Position numbers and translations under genes: made by a program
Shown: one piece after another, positions 22,343-33,400 of the stretch
Layout of the letters: every line of letters begins with the position of its first letter
Position numbering within the stretch: the stretch's first letter is position 1
Notes under the pieces: generated by a model
Told to the model about the DNA's origin: nothing
Databases searched by the model: none
Seen by the model: the letters and a program-made list of their open reading frames with translations, nothing else
From: Vitrella brassicaformis
Lineage: Eukaryota; Sar; Vitrellaceae
Assembly (NCBI GenBank): GCA_001179505.1
Contig: CDMY01000625.1
Coordinates: 6,401 to 40,834 of the forward strand
Length of the DNA: 34,434 bases
Direction: 5' to 3'

Positions 22343-22850
22343 GCAGCCAAACCAAGGTGACCGGGCATTTGTCGGTAGGTTCGTTTCGTGTGTGGTCCAT
22401 ATGGCGTGGCGTATATCCGATGACAGTGCAGAGGGCACCGGTGCATGTGATGCTGTGTGTGGGTACATATGTGCCTGCCCGATGGCAGAGGGATGAGAGC
22501 CGAGCTGCTGGGACGTGAGGTCAGTGACGTGTGTATACATATCGTCGTCAGTGTACTGTACATATATATTGGGAGTAATTCATCGGGGAGGGGAGTATAT
22601 TTTTCAGTGCAAGCAACAAAACAAATTGGTGCCTTGACTTGACAGCTAGGGTCTCCTGCCATATTGTATCCCTGTGTGACGTGGGGTCTTGCTCTCATTG
22701 TTATGTCTTGCACCTGGGTCTTGCATCAAGCAGCCTAAAGAGGGCAGGCAGATATTCACGTGCATGCAAAGGCCAAATCGACATATTGCGCCTGAATGTC
22801 CTCAAGGAAGGAGCATATCCCGATGGTAGCGCTGATTTGAGCGCTCGGCA
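22343..22850. other. Intergenic stretch, propeller gene to Nudix gene
   Basis: About 510 bp between two plus-strand genes. It contains an AT-rich patch near 22540-22625 (GTACATATATATTGGG and neighbours) that could belong to the 3' end of the upstream gene or the promoter of the next. No open frame, repeat or RNA gene is supported. Confidence 0.45.
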
Positions 22851-23663
22851 ATGAGTGGAATCTTTCGAGCGATCCAACCGCGAGCTTGCGCGCAAAAAGA
22901 GAGCGCCGCTCGGAGCGGCAGGATGGAGAAGCCTCACGTGCGTGTCGGCGTGGGAGTGATCATTCTCCGGGAAGACAAGGTGCTCGTCGGCAAGAGGTAA
23001 GCAAACACGCACGCATCTGAAGCACACATCTTTCCATGCTCCTCCCCTGCTCCTCGTGTGTGTGGCCTCTCCGTTTCGTGCAGGAAGGGCGCACACGGCG
23101 CAGGTTAACACGAAGGATGCACGCCGATGCTCCATTCCTGGAGCATGAATGTGCTGACTGCTGCCCTGTGTCCAGGCAAGTGGCAGTTCCCCGGCGGTCA
23201 TCTGGAGTTCGGTGAGGACGTCATTGACTGCGCCAAGCGGGAGGTCAAGGAGGAGACTGGCCTGGAGATCTTCCACTCTCGCGTCGGCCCTTACACCAAT
23301 GACAAGATGATGACAGGTCAGCAATTCATCATCACAATGGTTGATGGCAGTGCCCAGCTTCTGCCTGTCTGCACAGAGAACAAGCATTACATCACCCTCT
23401 ACGTCATCGCCCTCTCACCGCCAGGGCAGCCAGACCCACAGCTGCTCGAGCCACACAAATGTGAAGGATGGTGAGATGACCAACCACATAGACAGACACT
23501 CGAACGATAAGCTCTCCTGGTCGATGGTGTGTGTGGTGTGTGGGTGTGTGGATGCAGGCGCTGGGTTGAGTGGCCTGAGCTGCGGCAGCTGGAGCCTCTG
23601 TTCACTCCTATCCTGAACCTGATGGACCAGGGCTACTGTCCCGAAGAGCTCATTGAGGCGTGA
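22851..23663 (+). CDS. Nudix hydrolase, NUDT15/plant NUDT1-like
   Basis: Exons: 22851-22996, 23084-23103, 23176-23316, 23377-23470, 23558-23663; 168 residues. The complete Nudix box is present: G-H-L-E-F-G-E, then REVKEETGL (G-x5-E-x7-R-E-V-x-E-E-T-G-L). These residues bind the metal that hydrolyses nucleoside diphosphates linked to another group. The rest follows the NUDT15/plant NUDT1 pattern: [42 protein letters not shown], and [17 protein letters not shown]. Likely substrates are oxidised or damaged nucleoside triphosphates or ADP-ribose; the exact one cannot be read from sequence. ATG 22923 ([12 protein letters not shown]) would give a 144-residue protein closer to family length. The upstream 24 residues are basic and might add a targeting peptide. 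Exon 2 is only 20 nt. The 60-nt intron 23317-23376 has no stop and is a multiple of three, so retention would add 20 residues. Confidence 0.92.
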
Positions 23664-23968
23664 CACAGGCACATCATTCATTCATCAATTCATCCGAGGG
23701 AGGCTCGAAGGAGAGGGCGATGAGTAGTAGGGAGGGAGGGGCACGTAGGTAGGTGTTGGTAGCCGAACGGACAGACAGCGGATGTTGTAGGAGTGCGCTG
23801 AGAGGACCTTCTCAGACTTCTCGGTTGTACAGGGCTAGTCGACGACTGTCTAGCGCTTTTTCTCGTGCATCTGTAGGCGATGGTGTATGCATTTTCACCA
23901 GGGATGAAGGGGGAAAAAACACCACGCTTTCGAGACTGGGAGACTGCAGGGTTTGTAGGGTTAAAAAT
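23664..23968. other. Intergenic stretch, Nudix gene to eIF4G-like pseudogene
   Basis: About 305 bp with GGGAGG and GTAGGTAG short repeats near 23730-23755 and an A-rich end before the ATG at 23969. I see no gene, terminator-like structure or RNA in it. Confidence 0.4.
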
Positions 23969-26450
23969 ATGAGAAAACAAAAACAAAAAAGAGGTTCCCT
24001 CCTCCTAGCCTCGTTGTCGTGGGCGCTGCCCGCTTGCACTCCACCGTCATTATGTGAAGTGCAAGCGGGAGAAAGAGCAATCCACAACCCCAAGGCCAAC
24101 GACGGCGGCGGCTTGTGGGACAACGAACTACTCTCGGAGTTGATATTCTTCGACGAGGAGACGGGAAAGGGAGTCTGGGCGGCTGCGGCAGAGGTCATCC
24201 ACATGGCCGGCGAGGAGCCCGCGGCAGCGGCAGCTGCTGCTGCTGCTGGTGGCGGTGGGATTCCGAAAGGTCACCCCGCCGCAGAAGTCCATCAAGGCCA
24301 CACCGCCGCAGAAGTCCATCAATCCCAACGACACACGCGTCTCGCCCGGCAGCGGGGGCGGGATTGGCCGCGGCAAGCGCCACAGCAGTGGCAGCGGTCC
24401 CTGGGAAAAGACCAACACGGGTGCAGTGGGTGGCACTCAGACGCCGTCTGACGGTGGGGAGGGGGACAGGGCCGAGGGGCGACGGAAGACCAAGGGACGC
24501 GGCGAGGAGCCCGGGGCAGCGGCAGCAGCAGCTGCTGCTGGTGGCGGTGGGATTCCTGCGTCCATCCCAAGCGAGATTCCAAAACGTGAGGAGAGGGAGG
24601 AGTGGACGTGCATCTCAGTGAGTGCTGCATCGGTCATCGTACGTTGTGTGGGTGTCTGTTCAGCTCTGTGTGACGTGCTCCGTCGCTACAACCTGACCGA
24701 CATGATCATGACGCCGGATATCGTCACCTACATCAGCCCAATGGTCAGCGAGCCGCGAGACCCTCACACAGATCAGATCAATGCTCACACGTACACACAG
24801 ACAGATGACCGGTCTGTCTGTCTGTCTGTCTGTCTGTATGTGTGCAGACCATCAGCGACCTGGAGGACTTCATCGACGGCAACCTCGACGCCAGCCTGGA
24901 CCCGGAGATCCGCAAGGAGATCGCCAGAGCCCTCAACGTCGCACTACAGCAATCTCACCCGCAGCACAACAATGGTATGCACTCCACGCGTCACACCAAC
25001 ACTCCACCAGCACGGCGCACACACACACATCCTGCCGTCTCCCTCCCTCTTCTGTAGACATCGCCTCCGGCCCTTCCACTGACTCCTTGACGGACCAGCA
25101 GCCCGGCCCCTCTCCATCGGCCGCCCCTTCGTCAGGCACCAACAGCCCCAGGGTAAGAATCGAGACCTCACGCACACACACGACCAACACACCTCTCTTC
25201 TCCCATGTGTCTGTGTGTCAGGGTCGCAAGGGCAGCAGCGGTGAGGTCGATGAGCCATCCCCGCAGGCCGACGAGGACTTCCAGGAGCCCAAGGCAGCCG
25301 GCAAGAAGTCCCCCACAGGCACCGGTGCGGGTAGTGGCGAGATGGTCGACTCTGTGTCCAAGGGCACCACGCCCGTGGGCGCCAACACCAATCGCGAGGC
25401 CTCCAGCCGCCTCAAGTCGATCCTCAGTGTGGGCAAGGAGGAGCAGCCAGCTTCAGTGGGCGAGAAGGAGGGGAAGCCCGTGCGAGAGGCAGCGCCGTGT
25501 TCGTGAGGAGGAGGAGAAGCGGGAGCTGCCGCGGCTGCAGGGACCCAACTCGTATGCGTCAACTGTGGTGAGGGAGGGAGGGAGGGAGGGAGACACACAC
25601 ACAGACGTGTGTCTGAGAGAGTCATGTGTGTGCGTGTGCAGGGCGGGAATGTCTATGGCATGGATCGTGAGCAGGGATTCAGTGCAGTTGGGGGAGTGGG
25701 TGAAGAGAAAGAGCCGCTAGATAGAACACACGCTTGTCGCCTTCCTGCACTCCTTTGCTCAGGCCGTGACTGCGACAGCGACCAAGATGGCAACAAGCTG
25801 GCGGTGGGTGAGAGCTCATGGGTCGCGTCCGTGAAGAAGACCAAGGATGAGCAGTAAGTTTGCATGACACACAGTATACAACACAGCACACTGTAACACG
25901 ACGTCGTTCTGTCTGTCTGTCCGTCTGTCTGTCTGCCTGTGCAGGGACAAGTCTGAGAAGGTGTTGCGTGCGTTGAAGGAAATTTTGAACGACCTGACCA
26001 TCGAAAACTTCGACCAGCTCTATCAACGGGTGGCTGACGTCATGCAGCGCTACCACCTGAGCAACACGCTCATTTCGCCGGACACCCTCACCTACGTCAG
26101 CTCATTGGTCAGGGATACGCAAGACCCACGCACACGTATCAATGCTCACACGTTCAGACAGATGGCCGGTCTGTCTGTATGTGTGCAGACCATCAGCGAC
26201 CTGGAGGAGTTCATCAACAGCAACGTCGCCACCCCGGTAGCCGCGTGGAAATCGGAGATCGCCAGAGCACCCCACGACGCACTGGAGCAAACTCACCAGC
26301 AGGACAACAATGGTACGCACCGGATTCCACGCGTCACACCGACACACCACCAGCACGGCGCACACACACATCCTGCCGTCTCCCTCTTCTGCAGATATAC
26401 CCTCCCCTCTGCTGTTATTCCGCACCGACCTTGGACTATGTCTCTCTTGA
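23969..26450 (+). pseudogene. Frameshifted eIF4G-like gene, partial inverted duplicate of the gene at 27431-34107
   Basis: Exons: 23969-24585, 24664-24743, 24848-24974, 25058-25152, 25222-25567, 25642-25666, 25763-25853, 25945-26107, 26189-26312, 26395-26450. Compared with the minus-strand copy, a G run near 24354-24358 has one G too many. The region at 25481-25490 looks 2 nt short: EGKPV and ERQRRVREEEEKRELPRLQG lie in different frames. Allowing for these two indels, every junction keeps phase. The part from ~25800 (SSWVASVKKTKDEQDKSEKV then LRALKEILNDLTIENFDQLY) resembles the start of the MIF4G domain of translation factor eIF4G, which binds eIF4A and RNA. It runs into DVMQRYHLSNTLISPDTLTY. 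The exon pair carrying that motif and TISDLEEFIN occurs twice in this gene. Upstream are poly-Ala and Gly-rich stretches. The MIF4G domain is incomplete and the frame stops at 26450, so the gene is most likely dead or truncated. Confidence 0.65.
24664..24974 (+). repeat. Two-exon repeat unit shared by three sites
   Basis: An exon pair encoding a DVL-x-RY-x-L(S/T) segment and an SDL-x-(D/E)FI segment. It occurs here, at about 26020-26312 (same gene), and on the opposite strand at 30715-31023. Exon sizes are 80 and 127 nt here and in the minus-strand copy. The intervening intron is also alike, including GAGCCGCGAGACCC and the TCTG run, so the copies come from recent segmental duplication. Confidence 0.85.
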
Positions 26451-26451
26451 A

Positions 26452-26600
26452 GGAGGTGGGACGCACTTGTCACCCTCTCACCAAGCTGACAAGTATATGA
26501 GGCATGTGAGCGTGTGCTGTGTGGTGTGTTGTATGTGTGTGTAGGGTCAGCTGTGACGATTGGCTGATATCGGAGAGGATCGTGGTCGAGCACTTGCCCG
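26452..26600 (+). pseudogene. Remnant of USP deubiquitinase C-terminal exons
   Basis: From 26545, directly after a TGTGTGTAG acceptor, the plus strand reads SCDDWLISE. The last exon of the minus-strand USP gene reads ISCDDRLISEK after a matching acceptor; about 28 of the first 34 nt agree. Just upstream (26452-26500) one frame reads GGGTHLSPSHQADKY, which sits where the USP gene has VGHFSAFVRRGHGKW. The catalytic core exons between are missing. This ties the plus-strand eIF4G-like pseudogene to the same ancestral gene, with a large internal deletion. Confidence 0.6.
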
Positions 26601-27430
26601 CTCGACATGTCTGATTGCAGTTGTTTGATTGCAGTGGGGGAGGGGAGGGGAGCACCGGGGGGCCGGGTATATAATTACATAAGCCATACACAGTTGTGCG
26701 TACGCCGCCGCTACCGACGCTATCGACTCGACAGACCAGCACACACACACAACTTTGGGCAGGCAAGGCAAGATGATGGATGGGACGCCGTGCGGTGGGT
26801 GTGGGTGGATGGGGCGCGGGAAGTGCTGATGGACGACATCTGAGTGAGCCCGTGGACAAGGAGTGACTGAGGGAGGGGAGAGATCGCTGCCTGCATTTTA
26901 TATACCAAGGAAGGTGTTTTGATGACCCCGCATTTGCCTTGTTGATGCCATGACTACGATTGCTGCCTGCATTTTATATTTCCTGTGTGTGGATCTTTGG
27001 CAATGCTGTCATTCTTGACCTCAACATGAATCAAACTTGTCAGGCCGAAACATTAGTGAGTTATACGCATCCAACCAAAGCAAAGAGAGAAAAACACAGC
27101 CAGACACCCAGATCTCAGCAAATAGCACAAGCAAATGGCACAAGTCTACAGCAAATAGACAGTCCTAGCTCAGTCGTGTTTACAGCACACGGACACACGC
27201 ACACACAAAGGCACACGCACACACGCACACTTCCCGGTGCTGTCCTTCCCCCCCTCTCCTCCCCTCCCCGCCCCAATGCAATCAGACACGCACACACAGC
27301 CACACCGACAGGCAGGCAGGCACCCATGCAATTAGTCAGTCGCTCAGTCACTTGCTCCCTCCCCCCCGCCCCCCCCGCCCTGCGTGTGGGTGTGGCTAAC
27401 CTAACTAAGGGTGTGTGTGTGTGTGATAGA
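26601..27430. other. Convergent intergenic region
   Basis: The two eIF4G-like/USP relatives converge here and no gene is supported. An exact 18-bp direct repeat (GCTGCCTGCATTTTATAT) lies at 26886-26903 and 26962-26979. CA-rich runs fill 27180-27330. A long plus-strand frame (26960-27955) is built from CA, Pro and antisense USP sequence and is not convincing. Confidence 0.5.
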
Positions 27431-30400
27431 TTAGATGGGTGTGGGTGCGACGTCGACGACTGTCCTGGTGGTGTCGACGTAGGTGAGCAGGAGGGCCCCC
27501 GCGTGGTTCATGACCTCGCACTCGCGCTTCTCGGAAATCAGGCGATCGTCACAGCTGATCCTGCACACACACAGACGCACACACACACACACGCACACAT
27601 CACCACACAGCCCGCATCGCATTCACACGCATACGCCCAATCTCTCTCACCATTTGCCGTGGCCGCGTCTGACGAATGCGCTGAAGTGCCCCACGTGCGC
27701 CTCCAGGCCGTGGTGGACCACCACCGACACGAGCTGGTAGCTGGGGGGCGGGGGCGGGGGCGTTGTCAGGCTCGGGAAGGTGGGGGTGCGCCGCACGCCA
27801 ACGGGAGTACTCCTCCCACTTGTGACGCTCCTCGTACCGCCACCTACACACACAAACACACACACACACACACACACAGCCGCGGCATGGTGGGGATGGT
27901 TGTGCTGCCTGGTCCGGCAGGCAGTGGCAGTGGCAGTGAGTCGGACCAGTCGTAGTTGAATTGGAGTTCTCGGCCGTACTCGATGACCTTGTCCGTCTTG
28001 TGAGCCTGGTGCGCACCAAAGCCCGTCCGCTTCAAACTCAACACCAGGATCTGACAGACAGAGACCCACCCCACACAAGCAGAGAGAGAAACGACACACA
28101 TCACCTACTCTGCGTGTGTGGTTTGTTGGCTGTCTGTCTGCGTTTGTTGCCTACGGGGGGCCAGGTCTCGACGAAGAGTTTGTGATATATGTGCCGGTGC
28201 TTGGGGTCGGCGCGCAGGACCTTCTGAGGGTCGCGGTCCACCAGGGTGCAGCAGATGGCGTCCCTGCAGATGACGTGAGGCACAGGTGGTCAGTGGGATG
28301 TGTCTGTGTGTGTGTGTGTGTGTATGTGTATGTGCGGCCTGCGTACTCGATGGTTGTGATTTCGGAGTCGGTGATGGCGAGGTCGAGTGTCCAGAAGGCC
28401 TCGGGCTTCCACGTCAACTTGTTCTTGTCTGATGGATGGAGGGGTCAAGGCACACACACAGACAAGTGGAGTGGCCGAACGAACGATTTTTGTGTCGGCA
28501 AATCGGTCGCTCGTTCAGTCACTCACCGTTGTCAGACTGCACGACCCGCGACACCACGCCGGCAAACAGCTTGCTGATGGGGGATGAATTGATGTCCTCC
28601 AGAGTGTCGTTGCTGCACACACACACACACACACAGACATGCACACCCACACCCCTGCCGATGCGCAGCTTGTCAAGGTGGTGTGCCTACGCGTGGTTGG
28701 CGGCGGCTGGTGGATCGGCGGACGATGACGACGGTTTGGACGGCTGTGGGGGCGGTGGCGAATGGGACGAGAGCCGCCCGAGGCTCTGACAATACAATAC
28801 AATACAATACAATACACCACCACCAAGCGAGATATGCACTCGCTCACTCACTCACTCACCCCTCGGCGGTAGATGCTCTCTGTGTAGGTTGTTGAATAGG
28901 TCGAGAAGAAACTCCTGCGGGTCGGATTGCACACCACCAAAGGCATGACCGGCTGCACACACCACACCACACCACACCACACCACATCATCTGACCTCCT
29001 GACACAGATGTGTTGTGTGCAGTCATCTGACTGATCTGTGTGTGCAGGTGCAGGTGAGCGACCTCTGCCATGTTGGTCGGATTGGCTCTGCTCGAACTCC
29101 TTGATGACAGTCTCGAAGAAGGCCGACGCGTAGAGGGCCGGGAGGGCCGTGTCCTCGCCAGCCATCGACCCCTTCTCGGGACCCTTGTCGCTCAAACTCT
29201 CCGTGTAAGCCACCTGCACATCTGTCACACACACACACACACACACAGATGGACGTGCTGACGACTGTGCGCGTCTGTCTATGTGTGTATGTATCGTCGC
29301 CTACAGCTGTCCCTGTCCTTATGGTGCTCGAGGATAAGCTGGCAGATGTCTCGCAGCCTCTGGGTGCGCTCGCGCTCCTTGTCGAGACACGCCTTGTTCT
29401 TGGCGCGGTAGAACTCCGCGAAGATCGCCCGAAACGCCGCGTGGAAGGGGTAGTGCAGACGGTGCTCTTTCGCCCACTCACGGTCGTACTGCGCCGCGTT
29501 TGCCAATCCCTGACCAACCACACGCACACACAGGGCCCGACACACAGAACCGGTTTGTGTGCGTCTCTCTCTCCGCTGTGTGTGAGGGTCGAGACCTACC
29601 CTACCTCTGCCGATAGCGAGAGGTACTCAGCGAACCACTGCAGCGGCAGCATTCCCTGGATCAACTGACGGACACACCACACCACACCATACCACGTGTG
29701 TGTGTGTTGGCTGAATGTTTGTTTACCGCATTCACGTAGCAGTAGTTCTTGATGTTTTCGAGGCCGCGGGGCTGCCACAGGGGCTCGCCATCGGGCAGCG
29801 CCTCGTCTTCATCCTACACGCACACACACACACACACACAACACACCACCGACGGGCGGATGGATTGTGAGTGCACCGCTGCATGCCGGCCGGCCGTTTG
29901 GCTCACTCACTGACCCGTTTGAGCAGGAGCATCTCCTTCTCGTACATGAGGATGTGGGACGATACCGTGGCCAGGTGCGGCTGCCACTGAGGGTTAGAAT
30001 CAACCGCCGCATTCGAGCGGCGCCGAACATATTGCTCAAACTGACCACACACACACACACACAGAGCCAATACAGATGACACTCGGCGCCACAGACACAC
30101 ACTTGCCCTGCCATAACGCACCTTGTACACGCGCAGCCTCTCGTGTGGCTTGAGGTCCCGCAGTTCGATGGTGCGGGCATCCTTGAGGGCGAAGTAGAGG
30201 CCTCGTGTGATGACGCTGAACTGCCCGCCCCTCACCACCAAGTTGCTCTTGACGCTGTCCGTCATCCACTTGGTCGACAGCAGCCGCGGCTTCTCGGCAA
30301 ACTCCATGTCGTCACAGGCCTCCCCGCCCATCCCCGCTGCTGCTGCTGCGGCGGCGGCGCCAGGGGTCACCACGGCCGAGGGCGTGCCGAGGGGCGGACC

Positions 30401-33400
30401 CCACTCGGACCCAGATGACGTCGACTTGGGCGGCGGGGGCGAGGGACCGGGCAGAGACGCAGGCTTGATGATCGGCATTTGCGGCTGCACCGCGCTGCCT
30501 TCGCCGTACCCCTCCATGGTGCCGCCGCCAGAGGGGCTGTTGGTGGCTGACGGAGGGGTCGCCGATGGAGAGGGGGAGGGCTGCCGGTCCGGGAAGGGGT
30601 CAGTGGAAGAGCCGGAGGGTATGTCTGCAGAAGAGGGAGGGAGACGGCAGGATGTGTGTGTGTGTGTGCCGTGCTGGTGGTGTGTTGGTGTGACGCGTGG
30701 AGTGCAATGCGTACCATTGTGCTGCTGCAGGTGGGATTGCTTTAGTGCGTCCTTGAGGGCTCTGGCGATCTCCTTGCACTTCTCCAGGGGCGGGCTGGTG
30801 GGGAGGTTGCTGTTGATGAAGTCAACCAGGTCCGTGATGCTCTGCACACATACAGACAGACAGACAGACAGACCGGTCATCTGGCTGTGTGTACGTGTGA
30901 GCATTGATCTGATCCGTGTGCGTGGGTCTCGCGGCTCGCTGACCATTGAGCTGACATAGTCGAGGATCTCCAGGGTTATCAACGTGTCGCTCAGTTGGTA
31001 GCGATGGAGTACGTCAGACACCGCTGAACAGACACCCACACAACGTACGATGACCGATCACTGAGAGGCTCCGTCCACTCCTTCCTCTCCTCACGTGTCG
31101 GAATCCCGCCGCCACCACCAGCAGCGGCTGCCGCTGCCCCGGGCTCCTCGCCGCGACCCCTGTTTGTCTTCTGTCGCCCCTCGGCCGTGTCCACCTCCCC
31201 ACCGTCAGACGACGTCTGAGTGCCACCGAGGGTCGGGAACTCTGCCGCAACTTTGGGACCGCTGCCACTGCTGTGACGCTTGCCGCGGCCAATCCCGCCC
31301 CGCTGCCGGGCGAGACGCGTGTGTTGTTGAGGTTGATGGAGTTCTGCTGCGGTGTGGCCTTGGGAGTCAGGAAGAGGGACGGGAATGTGCCGCTCTCCAC
31401 GGTCGATGCGGGTGCGGCCGCCCCAGTTGCTGCTGGGAGGGGGTCGTCCCACACGCTCGTGGATGCCCCGTTGTGTTGGTGGTGGCGGGAGTGGGGGGCT
31501 CTGCTGGTTGTGGGTGGCTTGCTGTTCCAGAAGCCCTCGCCACGTGTCGTGTTGATCTTGTCGTGAGTGTCGACTGAGGGTCCCTTGCCTTGATGAAGGG
31601 CTGGCGTTGCCACCCCTGGTAGCGACGGTGCCGCCCAAGAAGTCTTTGATGTCCACTTTGACGCCGGTGAACTTCTGCTTGCCCTTCTTCTTCTGCTGCT
31701 GCTTGCTGGGTGTGGACTTGTCCTCCGTCGGGAAATCCTGAACGATCGGAGACTGAGAGGCGTCCTGAGTGAGACACACACAGAGAGGGGGGGGTTGAGC
31801 ATTCAGAGTGGGAAGGGGGAGAGGGATGAGGGCTCAGCCTGTGTCTCGACCTGCCCAGCCTCCTTCTGCTCCTCAGCAGGCGGGACCTCTTCACTGAAGC
31901 CGTCTTCCCTCTGGAAGGACCCGAACTTGCCCGCCACCGGGGGGCGCGCTCCTGAGCCGCCTGGCCGGAAGATGTCCGTCCGGGAAGCGCCCGCACGGTT
32001 GATCTCGCTGCTCTCGGTGGGCGCAGCCGAGTGGTCTGCACATGGACCGATGGGAGGCACTGGCTGTGATTGTGATAGTGGTTGTGTTGTGTGTACCCTT
32101 GAGCAGTTACGGGGGGATCTTGTGGTTGTCTGGGAGCCTCTGGCAGGACTCCTGAGGCAGGCAGATCAGGACACACATACACAGATGTGATGTGCACTGC
32201 ACACTGGTATGCAGTCAGTGTCTGGGTGAGATGTCGATCTGTCTGGATCTGTCTGTGTGTCTGTCTTGTCGAAGTCGGCCGGCACGGAGCGGGGATACAT
32301 ACCTTGTCTTTGAACGACTTTAGGAATTCGATGGGGTAGAACCGGGGGCTCCCACTCACCAAACTCGTGTGACGCAACGACGGGGATGCCTCGGGCGGCG
32401 CACTGCAAAACAGCAAACACAACACAATACAATACAACCACAACACACACACCAACATGTATGTGCATTCCTCACATGGCGGGCGCCCTCATGGCGTCGT
32501 AGTCCGGGCTCATGACATCGCTGGTGCTGGGCCCGCCGACAGAGTTGCGCCTGTACACCCCCGCCGGCTGATCCGAGTCCGTCTGCTCCTCCTCAGCCTC
32601 GCCCGCATCCTTACAGTCTCCCTCCACACCCTCGTCCATCGCGGCCCCGGGAGCACCTGGCGTCGCGACGGGCACTGGGGGCTGGGGCGGAGGGGATGGG
32701 GAGAGGGAGAGGGAGGGGGATGTGGTGTGGACTGCCTCGCCTCCGTCTTGTGGGCGGCCGCTGGGCTGACGGCGCTGGCCTTGACCTCGTCTGAAGCGGG
32801 GATGGGCTCCTCGTCTCGGGTCGACTTTTCCTTGGGTGGCTCCTCAACCACGGCTGGCGCCTCCTTGGCCGCCCCCTGCGACTCTGCTGCGATGGTGTCC
32901 TGCTTGGCAGGCACCAAGGGCTCCTCCCTGACCGGCTCCATCACCGCCTCCTCCCTGTCCACCTTTGTCTTGCCCGCCGGTGTCTCGCGCCCGGCTGGCG
33001 CGGCCTCAGCCTGACCCATAGGCACAGGGGCCTCCTGACCAGCGACAGCTTCCTCCTCCTTGGTCTTCGTCGGTGAGTGGCGGTGCTCGGGCGACGTATC
33101 CTCGACATGTGGGCCGACTGGTGTGCCGTCAGGCTCTTGGGCTTGAGGGGCCTGCACGCAACCGTGTGTGACAGAGCAAGGACACAGTGACATCGAGATG
33201 GGTGAGCGCTATTTTTCTAGGGGTGGATGCACCAACCTCTTCCTCGACGGGCATCTCCTTCTTTGCCTCCCCTCCCGCACCGACTGTTCCCTCCCCCAGC
33301 GGCACCTCAGCTTTCTTGTTCTCCTTCTTGGCCTTCTGGACAACCTCGGCAGCTTCAACGACAGGCTCTGTCATGCAAGCGAACTCTCCAACGGCCGCAG

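Noticed and set aside
24781-24847. CRISPR-like or structured array from the TCTG and CA runs
   Set aside because: Simple sequence inside introns, without spacers or repeat-spacer regularity.
26960-27955. 331-codon plus-strand open frame
   Set aside because: Made of CA-repeat-coded His/Thr and antisense USP exons; no conserved motif and no splice logic.
30991-31802. A second reading frame of USP exon 9 that resembles the pseudogene frame (SINxNxTRVSPGSG)
   Set aside because: The pseudogene reads this frame only after its extra G; its upstream exon uses the same frame as the USP gene (HTRLARQR), so the continuous frame is ancestral.
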